In this document: piece after piece, positions 1-9,693 of the stretch
Layout of the letters: every line of letters begins with the position of its first letter
How positions within the stretch are numbered: position 1 is the first letter of the stretch
Source: Lenzites betulinus
Lineage: Eukaryota; Basidiomycota; Agaricomycetes; Polyporales; Polyporaceae
DNA length: 64,000 nucleotides
NCBI GenBank assembly: GCA_022264855.1
Contig: JABYQU010000010.1
Span: 310,001-374,000 of the forward strand
Direction: 5' to 3'
Program-made: the position numbers and the translations under genes
The notes under the pieces: generated by a model
Told to the model about the DNA's origin: nothing
Databases searched by the model: none
The model's input: only the letters and a program-made list of their open reading frames with translations

Positions 1-539
1 GGTCGGATGCCCAATCGGGGTAGTAAGATGCGTAGATCGGGGCCGTCGCTTCTGCGGAAAGCTTGTCTTGCGCCGCGAGCGCGGCTTTGCGACTCAAAGT
101 GGACGGGAGGGCGTCTTCCAAGCTGAAGTCACGCGATGCGGACGAGGCGCTGGTGGGCGCGAGGAATTCGAGGAAGGTCTTGTGAACGCGGAACTGAGGC
201 GATTGGATGAGGCCGGCGAGATACGCGGAGAGACCGGCCTTGCGCTCCGCGATGAGCGTGTCGTCGAGCCAAGCAGCGGGAACAAACGTGGTTGAGAGAA
301 TTCGCTTCGGCGGCAGAGAGCCGGGGTCGTTGAGGGTGTCATGCAAAGCGGCGAACTAGAGGAGAAGTGAGCGGCGCGTTCAGCGGTAAAATAAATGAAT
401 CACATACATCAGAGTAACGCTTGGAGATCGTCGAAGTCTTTCCGTCGGCGATCTTGACCTCGATGTTATAGAGGATATGGGGCCTGGGGGCCGAGGCCGT
501 AGTGTGGCTGGCAACGGAGGCGGCGACGACGACAGACAT
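1..539 (-). CDS. PX-domain protein, Vam7-like (5' part; runs off the left edge)
   Basis: Two exons are visible, 539-408 and 355-1, joined across a 52-nt GT..AG intron (407-356). The joined protein begins MSVVVAAS and reads HILYNIEVKIADGKTS, then KRYSDFAALHDTL, then LPPKRIL, followed by AERKAGLSAYL and FLEFLAP. The RYSDF core, the proline-rich PPKR stretch and the ERK..L..YL pattern are the phosphoinositide-binding PX signature. A PX domain at the very N-terminus followed by a helical, alanine-rich stretch fits fungal Vam7-type SNAREs, which bind PI3P on vacuoles and take part in homotypic fusion. The SNARE helix would lie beyond base 1, so a sorting nexin remains possible. The start is the first ATG, and nothing coding-like lies directly upstream. 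Confidence 0.75.
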
Positions 540-3017
540 GATGGGGGTATGGGGAAAGAGAGGGGCCGGGGGATGTTCTGGACCATGCTTCCGAGCCTAT
601 GTTTTTATAGGACAAGGTGAAGGTCGTGACAGGCTGTGAAAGGAAATGGGGCAAGGCCGGATGAGGAAGAGTTGAAGATGTCAGCGACGCACATGGTCGC
701 TGCAACCTTCACGACATATGCTCCTCTCCGGCGCTGCAGCGGCCTGCCAACGCACTCCCAGAACGGGAGGAGACCGCGCATGATATCACCAGCTTCTTCG
801 TCTTCTTCCATCGCACACGTGCCGACAATCATCCCGCGCCCGTCGTGTGCCCCCCGCGCCCTGTGCTGCTCTCCTCCGAGACATGTTATCGGAAGCCTGT
901 TCTCTGCATATCAACCGTGTCGGTCTTCTGACGATAAGAGCCTGGCCTACGATCCAAGTGCCGCGGCGAGTGTTGCGCTGTGTTGCGTCTCAGAGATCGA
1001 GCCATAGAGCGCCCCAAGGCCAACGTCATGCTCCTACCATCAGTCAAAGTAGCTTGATTTCGTCATCGCACCCGACCACTCTCACGCGCAGCACACCGTC
1101 GCCAGGGTCACACTACCCCACCATTGCACCGTGGAATGGAATGTCGAAAGCGGCTTGAAGGCCTGACCCCGGATCCATTACAAGGCGTATGTGGAGGGCT
1201 ACCTGCCGCATGCATCGCGTGTACCTGCCGTACCGCATGACCTCAGTACGACGACGACGATAGCTGCATTGAGTTTCTCCACTTACCGCATCTCGGGGAC
1301 ATTGCACCTGCAGAACTTAACCGTGTTGGCTTCCTCTGATGGCCAGCGTGTTTCCTATCGGCCCCAGAGATATTTTGGATCGCATCAGCTCGGCGACTCC
1401 GAAGGGCCCAGACCGGCGATATAGAAGGTTAGAAAGCATATGGCGGCGGGCGGCGGATGCAATCCTTGACAAGCCCCCTCTCGCAAGTCACCGCGCTGGA
1501 CAACTTGCACGCAAGAACCTGCAAGAACAGAGGGCGATCGATTTCGCCGATGAATGGTTTGCGAGTCTTGGCAAGCACGTCACGGAGTACATGATCTGTG
1601 ACAGACGTGTCTGCCGCGGCGATGTTGCGAACTGCGACCGTGTGTATGCCGTTCTCTAGTTTGAGAGTTGGCGCCGTAGGATTGCGACCGCTGATCTCAG
1701 ACATAGCGATGCGTATGGAAGGGATAGCGGAGTGAAGAGAATGTGGAGAACTTGGCAAGAGCCGCGGCAGCTTGAAAAGAGAGGTCATTCAAGATCAACT
1801 TCAAGTTGTAAACCTTTCAGTAACATCCCCGGCATTGATAGAAGAGAAACTTACGACAGTATTTGTGGCATTTCTGCTGACAGAGGGCATGCTGCAATAA
1901 TGTACGCCGTATGGTAGTCGTAGTACGGTGCTGAGCGCGATTTCCAAGAACCGGGTAAGCTAATAAGGGGGCGCTTATAGTATAAGTTATACTATAACTT
2001 ATACTATAAGCGCCCCCTGTAGTGCGTTACACGTGACTCAGACATACGCGAGGACGTTTGGCAGTTGGACTTGTTGAACGTCGACGACAACTTCCACGCT
2101 TACACGAGGCTTTCTAGCCGAGTAACAATATATAGTGCTAGTTGCTCTCTATCGTCCATCGACGCCCCGTCTTGCTGCTCCAAAGTCCTCCGCAACCACT
2201 GGTGGATATTCAAGACATGCCTTTACAGTCTCGCGTGCGTACCATTTCTACATATAAGTTACTAGGAAATTGCCGCCTAGACGTTGGCGTAGACCTTGCG
2301 TGTATTCGGAGTTTCGGGCGGATGCGCTCTGCTCTGCTCTGCCTGGACCTCCGGATCTCCGAGTCCAGAGACGGGCCGCGGTGCGCAGGAAAAGCTGCTT
2401 CAATATTGGGGTCCGGGTGACCTTGCACGCAAGGTAACGAGGAGATCGTGCAAGTATGTGGTGAATAAGGGTCCGCCATCCTGCTAAGCATGCTTCATGG
2501 GATGGTGGACTTTTCATGTGGGTGCCATAGAGCTAGCGGCGGCAGTGCAGAATGTTTGAGACACAATTGCAAGCGAAGCGGAGTAAGCGTGTCGCGCTTA
2601 TCCGACGCAGGATTACACGCGTATGAGCACCCAGGGTAGACTTTCCAGCTATTCTCAGATCGATAAGCCCGGTGGAAAAGAACAGACAGAGTCGTTCGAG
2701 CCCAGACATGGCGGCGACGCTTCGCGTGATTCGGTAATAGTCGGGTGGCATGTATATGTAGCGGGCAGCGCGAAGAACTGCGCGCTCTCAGCATGTACAT
2801 CCGCATCCTCCCCGCCGTCGCCGCCGGGAACCGCTGCCCCCGATTATTTTTTCCTCGGGCCTACAGCTGTCATCATCACAGAAAGTAAAGAACATATACA
2901 CACTGCGTACTAGAACACCCTGGTTTCAAGGGAGCATGCCGTCCCTTTAAACTCGACAAGCATTGTCCTCCAGCACGCGTTCATAACGACTACTAACACT
3001 CCCTCTCCTCATCACAG
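540..3017. other. 2.5-kb stretch without a firm gene
   Basis: This stretch contains the start side of the PX gene, a perfect 53-bp palindrome at 1966-2018 and, somewhere before 3018, the unresolved 5' exon of the F-box gene. Open frames at 1339-1659 (+) and 1429-1788 (-) overlap each other and resemble nothing I know. A TATATAG near 2128 precedes ATG 2216. Splicing GT 2235 to the AG just before ACGTTGG (near 2280) would give a protein of about 50 aa ending at 2420, which is only a weak candidate. Confidence 0.5.
1966..2018. repeat. Perfect 53-bp palindrome
   Basis: The arms 1966-1991 and 1993-2018 are exact reverse complements around the single base 1992. The outer ends are AGGGGGCGC / GCGCCCCCT and the inside is AT-rich (TTATAGTATAAG). 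The sequence could extrude a 26-bp stem with essentially no loop. It has no flanking ORF. It could be a minimal MITE or fold-back element, a cruciform or regulatory site, or a relic of an inverted insertion. Confidence 0.9.
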
Positions 3018-4697
3018 TCTCTCTTCGCAGAGCGCATCCTGTACATCGAGCTCCTCTACGAGCCCATCTTCGACGCCTCCTCCGCCGCGACCCTCCTGCG
3101 CGTCGCCCGCACCTGCCGCGCCGCGCGCCACGCCATCTCCGCCTACATCCGCGTCGCCTTCGACCCGAACCGCCTCCTCGCGCGCTTCTTCCCCTCCCCC
3201 ACCGCGCCCTGCTCCTCGCTTTGCACCGCGCCGCCCCCGCACGCGCACGCGGAGCCCTACGGGCGCGCGCGCGCGTTCCGCAGCCTGCAGGCGCGCACGG
3301 GCACGCTCGTCTCGGGCTCGTGCGCGCTGCAGTTCTTCGACCGCACGCTGTACCCCGAGTCGGACCTCGACCTGTACGTGCACATGCGCCACCGGCGCGA
3401 GGTCGGGCGCTGGCTGCTGCAGGAGGGGTACGCGTACGCGCCGACGGTGCACCAGCACGCGCAGTTCGAGGTCGAGGTCGTGCACGGGATGTCGCCGCGC
3501 GAGGACGGGATATACAGCATGCCGGGCGTGTCGGGCATCTTGACGTTCACGAGACCGGCGCCGAGGAGGCCGCGGCCGGTGGTGGACTACCCGGAGAATG
3601 TCGAAGAAGCGGAAGGGGAGCAGGAGGGAGCGGCGGCGTCGGCGTCCACGGAGGAAGAGGCAGAACGCCTGCTGAAGGTACAGATCATCGTCACCAAGAA
3701 CACACCCATGGAGGCCGTCCTCGCTTTCCACTCGAGTAAGTCCATTTGTCGGTCCAAGACTGTTAATGCTCACTATACCTCACTAGCATGCGTAATGAAC
3801 GTGCTCACCTACGAAAAGGCCTACTGCCTCTTCCCGCGCGCAACGCTCGAAGAACGGCGCTCCCTCCTCAGCTCCTCCTGCCGCGGCCGCTCCAAGCGGC
3901 GCTCAGCCGGGCTCGCCAAGTACGCCAGCCGCGGGTTCACCCTCCTCTCCGCCCTCGCCCCCGACGACATCGAGCTCGACCCCGCCGCCGCGGCGTCCGC
4001 CCGGAGCACCTCGCGCTACGACGACGAGCTCACGCACGCGCCCTTCCTCTACGGCCGCCCCACCGCGCTCACCCTCGTGCGCAGCGACGAGACCGCCCTC
4101 CTCTCGCCCACCGGCCTCCTCACCACCGGATCCTCCAGCGCGCCCTCCCCCGGGCCCTCCTCCACGTGCCCGTCCCCAGCACCCCCGGAGCCGCCCCGCG
4201 CGCGCCGTGCCGCATTCCGCCTCGGCTGGCGCTGGATCGACGACTCCGCGTCCTGGGTGCTCCCGCTCCCGCTCGACGGCGTGACCCCGCCGCCCGCCCC
4301 GGGCCCGTGCACGCCCGCGCCGACACACGACCCCGCGGCGGTGTGCAACTGGGAGGTGCGCTACCCTGCGCGCGGACGCGGGCGCGACCCCGGCGCGGTC
4401 ATGCACTTCGAGATCGCGGCGGGGAAGGTATTAAGGTATCGCTACCTCGTCACGGACGAGCAGCTGCTCGCGTTTTTGGGGCGTGAGCTGAGCGCGCGGG
4501 CGCGTGCGGAGCAGGTGAAGGAGGATGCGGAGCTCGAGGAATGGTCGTAGTGAGTGATGAGATTCATTCTGTTGTATTGGGAAGGTTACTGACAGCTGAG
4601 GGCGTTTTGCAGCTATGATTGGGAGCTGCCTGCGCTGTGTCGCGAATTTCTGCATGGGCTCGCGGGACGCCGTCTCGCATCTCTACGTATCGATTAG
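3018..4697 (+). CDS. F-box-like protein with a nucleotidyltransferase-like GS...DLD motif (5' exon unresolved)
   Basis: Exons are about 3018-3735, 3787-4549 and 4613-4697, with introns 3736-3786 (joins AFHS to TCVMNV) and 4550-4612 (joins EEWS to YYDWELP). The visible N-terminus, LFAERILYIELLYEPIF..ATLLRVARTCRAAR, is F-box-like. It is followed by LVSGSCALQFF and ESDLDLYVHM, then a variable Pro/Ala-rich middle and a conserved YDWELPALCREFL tail. Proteins of this build occur in many copies in agaricomycete genomes as F-box or unknown proteins. The reading frame is open upstream to the AG at 3016-3017 and no in-frame ATG lies just before it, so a short first exon must be upstream; I could not place it. 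An SCF substrate-receptor role is inferred from the family only. Third positions are extremely GC-rich between 3030 and 4500. Confidence 0.75.
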
Positions 4698-4979
4698 CTA
4701 GGTCTTGAAAGGTTTGTGCTCAAGCTTGGTGACGGATTCTGGGTTTATGTTGTTGGGTGTTCTGTTGATCTGTTTGTTGTACTCACGACTGTGTCAAGAT
4801 ATGTGTTCTTGTGAGTTCGTTCTTGTTGTCTGGTATGCTAATATTGGCGGAAGTCTACACTCTTGATTTATATTGTACATACAGCGATTGACGTCGGGTG
4901 CGATGAGACTGTCTGCGAACTACAATGATCGTACAAGTTCCGATTACAACTTACACATGACTAGCATCGTCAAGTGAGA

Positions 4980-6062
4980 TTATGAAGCACTCTCAGCCTT
5001 GCGCCCACCCTTGCTGGCACCCTCTGGGCCTTCGTCTCTCTTGCTCACATCTTCGGGGTTGTTGGGCATGTTGCCATACCGCAACTTCTGGTCCTTCTCC
5101 GGACCTTCATCAGGAGGTGTGTTGTACTGCTCGTCCCGAGTAACCTGCAATCCATCATAAGTGTATGCAACACTTTGGAGAGAAAAGGTGCGCACCGTCT
5201 CATACTCCTTGGTCTCGGGCCCAGCGCGCGAGAACTGGCCCGTCATGGGTTCGGTGGGCCGTTGCACCTGAGAACCCGTCGCGGATGCGTCGACTTGATG
5301 CGTCTTGGACGACGACGGAGGACTTTGATCAACATCTTTGAAGTAGGAGTCGGCCGTATGTTTCTTGTCCTTTTCGAAACGACGTGCCGACGTCGAAAAC
5401 TCGCGTGCCTGTTTCGGCTTCGAGGTCGACTTCTTGTGGGACTGCTCACAATGATGAACACGAGCCCTTGGATAGCGCATATATGGACATACCCGATGGG
5501 AGGGCAGGGTCGGGTTCTCCCCAGCGTTGCCCTTGCCCTTGTCTGGACCAGCGTCCGCCGACTTATGCTTCAGGTGCGAGTTCTGGTCCCCGTGCGTAGG
5601 CTCCTTGGGCTTCCGACTGGCTTCCGGGGCCTGGCCGACGGTTCCCGTGGCATAGCGTACGGCGGAGGTATGATACGCTCGGTGCGCCTTGCCCTTCCCT
5701 TCGCCGCCCGACGAAGCGGTCACGTCGCTCTTGTTCCCCGTGCTCAACGCAGAACCAACCTGGTCCGCAAAGCCGATACCCTCCTGGTTGCCTGAAAGCC
5801 CCGAGCGGTCTGTCTTCTGATCGCCTGTGCGGGAGGCGGCGTCATGCGGTCCCGACGACTGGTTTCCCTGCGCGACCTTCTTGCCACCGCGCGCGGCCTG
5901 GGACTGAGGGTCCTTGGAATGTTTGTTGTTATCTTTGCTCGCGCTCCCCTGAGAGAGGCGCGAATCCTTCCCCGCGGCGGCAGGTGCGGCGGTCGCATGG
6001 AGGAAGCGCGGGGAGGCGCGGGGAAGCGTGCGGGCAGCACGACGAAGAGCGTGAGACAGCAT
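4980..6062 (-). CDS. Predicted mitochondrial low-complexity protein with repeated presequence-like motifs
   Basis: The chosen start, ATG 6062, gives an Arg/Ala-rich amphipathic N-terminus (MLSHALRRAARTLPRASPRF) ending in LHATAA, a typical mitochondrial presequence. An in-frame ATG at 6179 is less likely because a TATA-like TTATAAC lies near 6120, between the two. A consensus intron of exactly 51 nt (5492-5442) is in frame, so retention would add 17 residues. The mature protein is hydrophilic, rich in Ser, Gly, Lys and Asp, and has no recognisable catalytic domain. Two internal segments, YHTSAVRY and REFSTSARRF, again look like presequence ends. The C-terminal third (DSYFKDVDQSPP..HQVDASATGSQVQRP) is the part most likely to be conserved in fungi. 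Its function is unknown. Confidence 0.65.
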   Translation of the reverse strand: MLSHALRRAARTLPRASPRFLHATAAPAAAGKDSRLSQGSASKDNNKHSKDPQSQAARGGKKVAQGNQSSGPHDAASRTGDQKTDRSGLSGNQEGIGFADQVGSALSTGNKSDVTASSGGEGKGKAHRAYHTSAVRYATGTVGQAPEASRKPKEPTHGDQNSHLKHKSADAGPDKGKGNAGENPTLPSHRVCPYMRYPRARVHHCEQSHKKSTSKPKQAREFSTSARRFEKDKKHTADSYFKDVDQSPPSSSKTHQVDASATGSQVQRPTEPMTGQFSRAGPETKEYETVRTFSLQSVAYTYDGLQVTRDEQYNTPPDEGPEKDQKLRYGNMPNNPEDVSKRDEGPEGASKGGRKAESAS

Positions 6063-6179
6063 ATTGGGATGATGAACGTCGAGAGAAAGTTGGTGGGGAC
6101 GACGAGGACGACCCCGGCGGGTTATAAGGCGACGGTGGCTCCCCTTCGACGGCAGTCCGCGACGGTCAGTGGACGTCAC

Positions 6180-6586
6180 ACTGGAGGCGCGCCTGACGTC
6201 ATTTCTATACCTCCACGCTCCTCCGCTGAAGGATTCTCAACTAAAAGAGAACCGCGGCGTGTCGCTAGATAATTAATGATCAGTATATAAATCTAACTTG
6301 TAGCAATCCTACCTCCAGCTGTCGCATGCTTGATCGTGGCAAGAACTTTATAATAACGTTAGTATTAACCGAAAGGAGCCACCATGGTGGCACGTCGGGA
6401 TTTGCCATAATGAATGACGATATAGATCTCAGATCTTGCCTGGCATCGGAACGAGCAATGAGTCCAGTACGTGCAGCTGCGACTAAGTACTTGTGAGTTT
6501 TTGAGAAGTGGTCCAGGCTTTGATGATTAGTTCTATCTCGTACGCTGACGAGTACATTATACGGTACATAGGTATCTGAAGTCAGC
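6180..6586. other. Intergenic, AT-richer
   Basis: The stretch lies between the 3' end of the TMEM135-like gene and the upstream side of the mitochondrial-protein gene. It contains TATATAAAT at about 6286. A 116-codon open frame on the minus strand (6280-6627) overlaps the last TMEM135-like exon in another frame and looks spurious. Nothing else is visible. Confidence 0.5.
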
Positions 6587-9014
6587 TCAGTTCGGACCCA
6601 CGAACTGGTACAATATGCGGCGGACAAGGCCGGAGAGATGCTGGGGGTCGTTCTGTGAACATGTTAGGCTTGTATGCGTTAATAATGGCTGCAAAGAACT
6701 ACGAACCTGATAGGTGCTCTGATAGGGAACAATGTCAGCTTACGTCCCGGAGTAAGAGCATTGCGTACTTACCATAACCATACCCATGCCGACTGCAGTA
6801 AGCTGAAGGCACACATGTGTAAGTTTGTGTATAACATGCATGATGAAGACTTTTTGAGGCTCACCAACGCGTCCCCATACGCGCCCATCCCAAACACCCA
6901 ACCCCTACCTCTAGCCATGATCCATGCACTCTCAAGACCCTTCGGGAGCACATACATGGCGAGCTCCTCGCGCCGCCTCTTCTCCTCAACAAACAGAGAT
7001 AGACCAGAAAGCAGGCCCCCCACAAAGAACGAGAACTTCGAAACAAGCAGCTGCGTGAACCATGTCGGCAGACGCTTCGCCAGTGCAGCAAACAGGGTCT
7101 GGGCGTTCGATGCTCGCAAGTTCAGGATCTTGGTGTAGAGGCTGTGCTTCCCGCAGAAATACGCTGCGGGGCGGGTTAGTAAACACGCGGCCCCAAGGAT
7201 ATAGCTGACGCACTCTGGAATATCATTACGAACATGCCCAGGAACGCGGAGCTACGGGCGGTGCCCATCGCCGCGCGCAACATCATGCGCGCTGGGCGCT
7301 GCATGAACGTCTTCCGGCGGAAAAGCATCATCGGGATGAAGTGCAGCGCGCCGTAGATAGGAAGCATCCAGCGGAACACCTCCCAGAAGTGTGCGAACTG
7401 CACCGTCACACACGAGTCGATGTCTGGGTGAACGGCTTCGCATGGACCAAATGGCATGCCGTACGAACGCAGGCCCTCGGGAAGCCGTGCTTTCGCAAGC
7501 CTACCAGCAAGCTCGGCATAGTTTGAAGCGGTTGTGCCCTGAGGATATGTCAGAGGTGAGTTGAGACAGTCGCGCAGATTGGCTCACTGGGTAGGTGAGC
7601 ACATGCTCCATGACTTCCGGTTCGAAGGTCCCTTCACGGACGAGGGTCATGTTCATCCTTACCGCATCTGCGGGGACCTTCGATGCCACTTGGATCCTGA
7701 TGAATACAGTTTAGCTTCGGCGAGGCCTACTTCCATCTCTCGACTGACCATCGATTATAGGAAGACGGGAGCGTGTCGGGGCGCATGAGGAACCCATACA
7801 TGATCTGCCCACAGCTGCTGGACATCAGGACCAGAACTCGAGAACGCAAATGCGTAGGGCATACCAGAGCGTGAACACCATCACGTCACCGTGAGGTATC
7901 TTGAAGCCGTGTTTATTTGACATGGCGTTGAACGAACCCTGTAGACCGCTGAATAACGTTTGAGTAAACAACCTACCCTGCCCGACCTGCATCTGATGAC
8001 CTACCGGACAAACATCTGTTGAGCGATGCCAACTCTCCGACTCCGCTTCTCGAACAAGATCGCGATAGCCCCAGCGGCAGTCCCTGCGAACGCAGAGTAC
8101 CACCACCGCGTGCGTTTCCGCACCCACAGCTGGTGCGCCTGTGCACTCATGGACAGACGGGCGTGCCGGGGTGCTTTCTTCCGCTGGGCGAGGCCCAGCT
8201 CAGCTTCCTCGGGGAGATCTTCTTCAAAGGGCGTTTCGGTCCCTTGATTGTTCCCGGCGCCCATGACGGAGGCGCGGAAACGTGAACGTGAACGCGAATG
8301 AGTTGAGTCATCCGGGTGCGGTTCAGGCAGGAGTATGGGAAGCGCGTTCAAGAGGAACTTGTAGAGGCCGACGAAGGTGCCTGAGGTTCGGTTGGTTCAC
8401 CGGCGAGGTAGGCACAAGAAGCGGCCGAAGACGTACCGAGCATTGCTGCGAATCTCAGGGAGTCCTCTCCAAAGAGGGCATGGCGAATCAGAGCTAGCCG
8501 GAACCGTCTGTGTACCAGTTAGCTTGTGCCTCGCTCCGACGAGTGTTCGCTTCGCCTCAGCCATGCATACAGGCGAGCGGACTTAGTAGCTGCACGCCGC
8601 AGCCTCAGGCGCGCTGGTACGGGGAGCACTCACTTCGGGATTCGCTTAATTCGCGTGAGGAGCAGGATAAAGTTCACCCCCGAACGGAGCGCAAACGCCA
8701 CGGTGCCGGCACCTGTCGAAATGTGCAAGGGGTACATAAGTACGCGGCGGCGCGGGAGTGCAAGACGGTGGGTACGCACGCAGGCCGCCCCGACACGCAT
8801 GCTCCAGACACTCTCCGAGGTCGAACACCTCCACCGGCTTTTCGCCCCTGTCCCGCCAGACGACCTTGCGTGCTCCGCGTAGATGCTCTTCGTAGTTCGC
8901 GAGCGCGACCAGGTTCTCGAAGGACGCCATCGCGCGGCGCGGGGTGAAGTGGATGTAGGACGGCGCGCGGCCGAGGTGTGGGGGGCTATCTGGGGTGCGC
9001 AGCGAGGACGCCAT
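6587..9014 (-). CDS. TMEM135-like multi-pass membrane protein
   Basis: Twelve exons splice cleanly: 9014-8780, 8712-8634, 8507-8437, 8380-8005, 7948-7865, 7814-7749, 7696-7588, 7538-7214, 7163-6865, 6802-6773, 6718-6707 and 6652-6587. Landmarks are CLEHACRGGLRAGTVAFALR, then FGEDSLRFAAMLGTFVGLYK, a CCGQIMYGFLMRPDTLP block, HFWEVFRWMLPIYGALHF, SFFVGGLLSGLSLFVEEKRR, ELAMYVLPKGLESAW and the end VRRILYQFVGPN. The repeated G-rich membrane helices and the LPKGLESAW block match the TMEM135 family, relatives of the Tim17/22/23 superfamily linked in animals to peroxisomes, mitochondria and fat storage. The role in fungi is not established. The eleventh exon is only 12 nt (Ser-Thr-Tyr-Gln). The start ATG gives MASSLRTPDSP; a second in-frame Met (MASFENLV) lies 28 codons later. 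Confidence 0.85.
6707..6718 (-). other. 12-nt micro-exon of the TMEM135-like gene
   Basis: The sequence AGCACCTATCAG is flanked by a strong acceptor (CCCTATCAG) and a donor (GTTCGT). It is needed to connect GMGMVM to NDPQHLSGLV in frame. Introns on both sides are of normal size (54 nt each). Confidence 0.8.
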
Positions 9015-9693
9015 TTGTGAAGAGCTGGGACATGCAGCAGCCGGTGGCGTTCCAGGAAAGGTGTAGCAGGGTACGTTGTGAGCGTTGGGGGAAGTCGCTG
9101 GAGCCGGAGGTGGAAGTGGAAGGATGGGGTAACCTTGATTGCATCCCCCGTGACCTCCACGGAGTAAAAACACAAGCTCGAGACTTATAGCCGAGACTAT
9201 ACCCACGCAACGAACAGCGTCCGCAGTTTAAGTACATGATGCTCATGCTTGAAACACGTCCACGTCATCCACCGGCGGGTGTTGTATAGCTGTTGCAGTG
9301 TGTGGGCGCAGTATTCAGGAAGTCTCAGAATATTTCTGACAACTTCGTCACAAGGTACGCTGTCGACTTCGGCGGGCAGATAGATCTGTCAAGTCCGGAT
9401 AATTTGTATTCGCCCACGATCTGTGGCGATCATGGCCCGGATAATCGAAGGCTCAGCCTGAGCTCGAAGGGCCCAACCAATGACCAACGAATAGTATGAA
9501 ATCACTAGATAGGTCCAACGACTACTACAATGCTAATAATGGTGGATGGATGATGCGAGTGTGAGTCCGTATCCGTAACGTTCGATGCAACGAGAGAGGT
9601 AGAGATAGCCATAAAGTCCAAGTGTCAATGAGCGAGCAGTCCGTCAGCCAATACCACCATTTACAGCCGGCAGCGCGTCCGAGTCCGAAACGT
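9015..9693. other. Intergenic between TMEM135-like start and chitin synthase end
   Basis: The stretch holds the upstream side of the TMEM135-like gene and the 3' side of the chitin synthase gene. No ORF here looks coding and no repeat was seen. Confidence 0.5.

Noticed and set aside
3012..3773. Long minus-strand open frame of 253 codons, Arg/Ala-rich
   Set aside because: It is the antisense of a GC-rich exon whose plus-strand frame has F-box-like features and correct splice junctions.
3903..4406. Minus-strand open frame of 167 codons rich in Gly and Arg
   Set aside because: It is a composition artefact opposite the second exon of the F-box-like gene.
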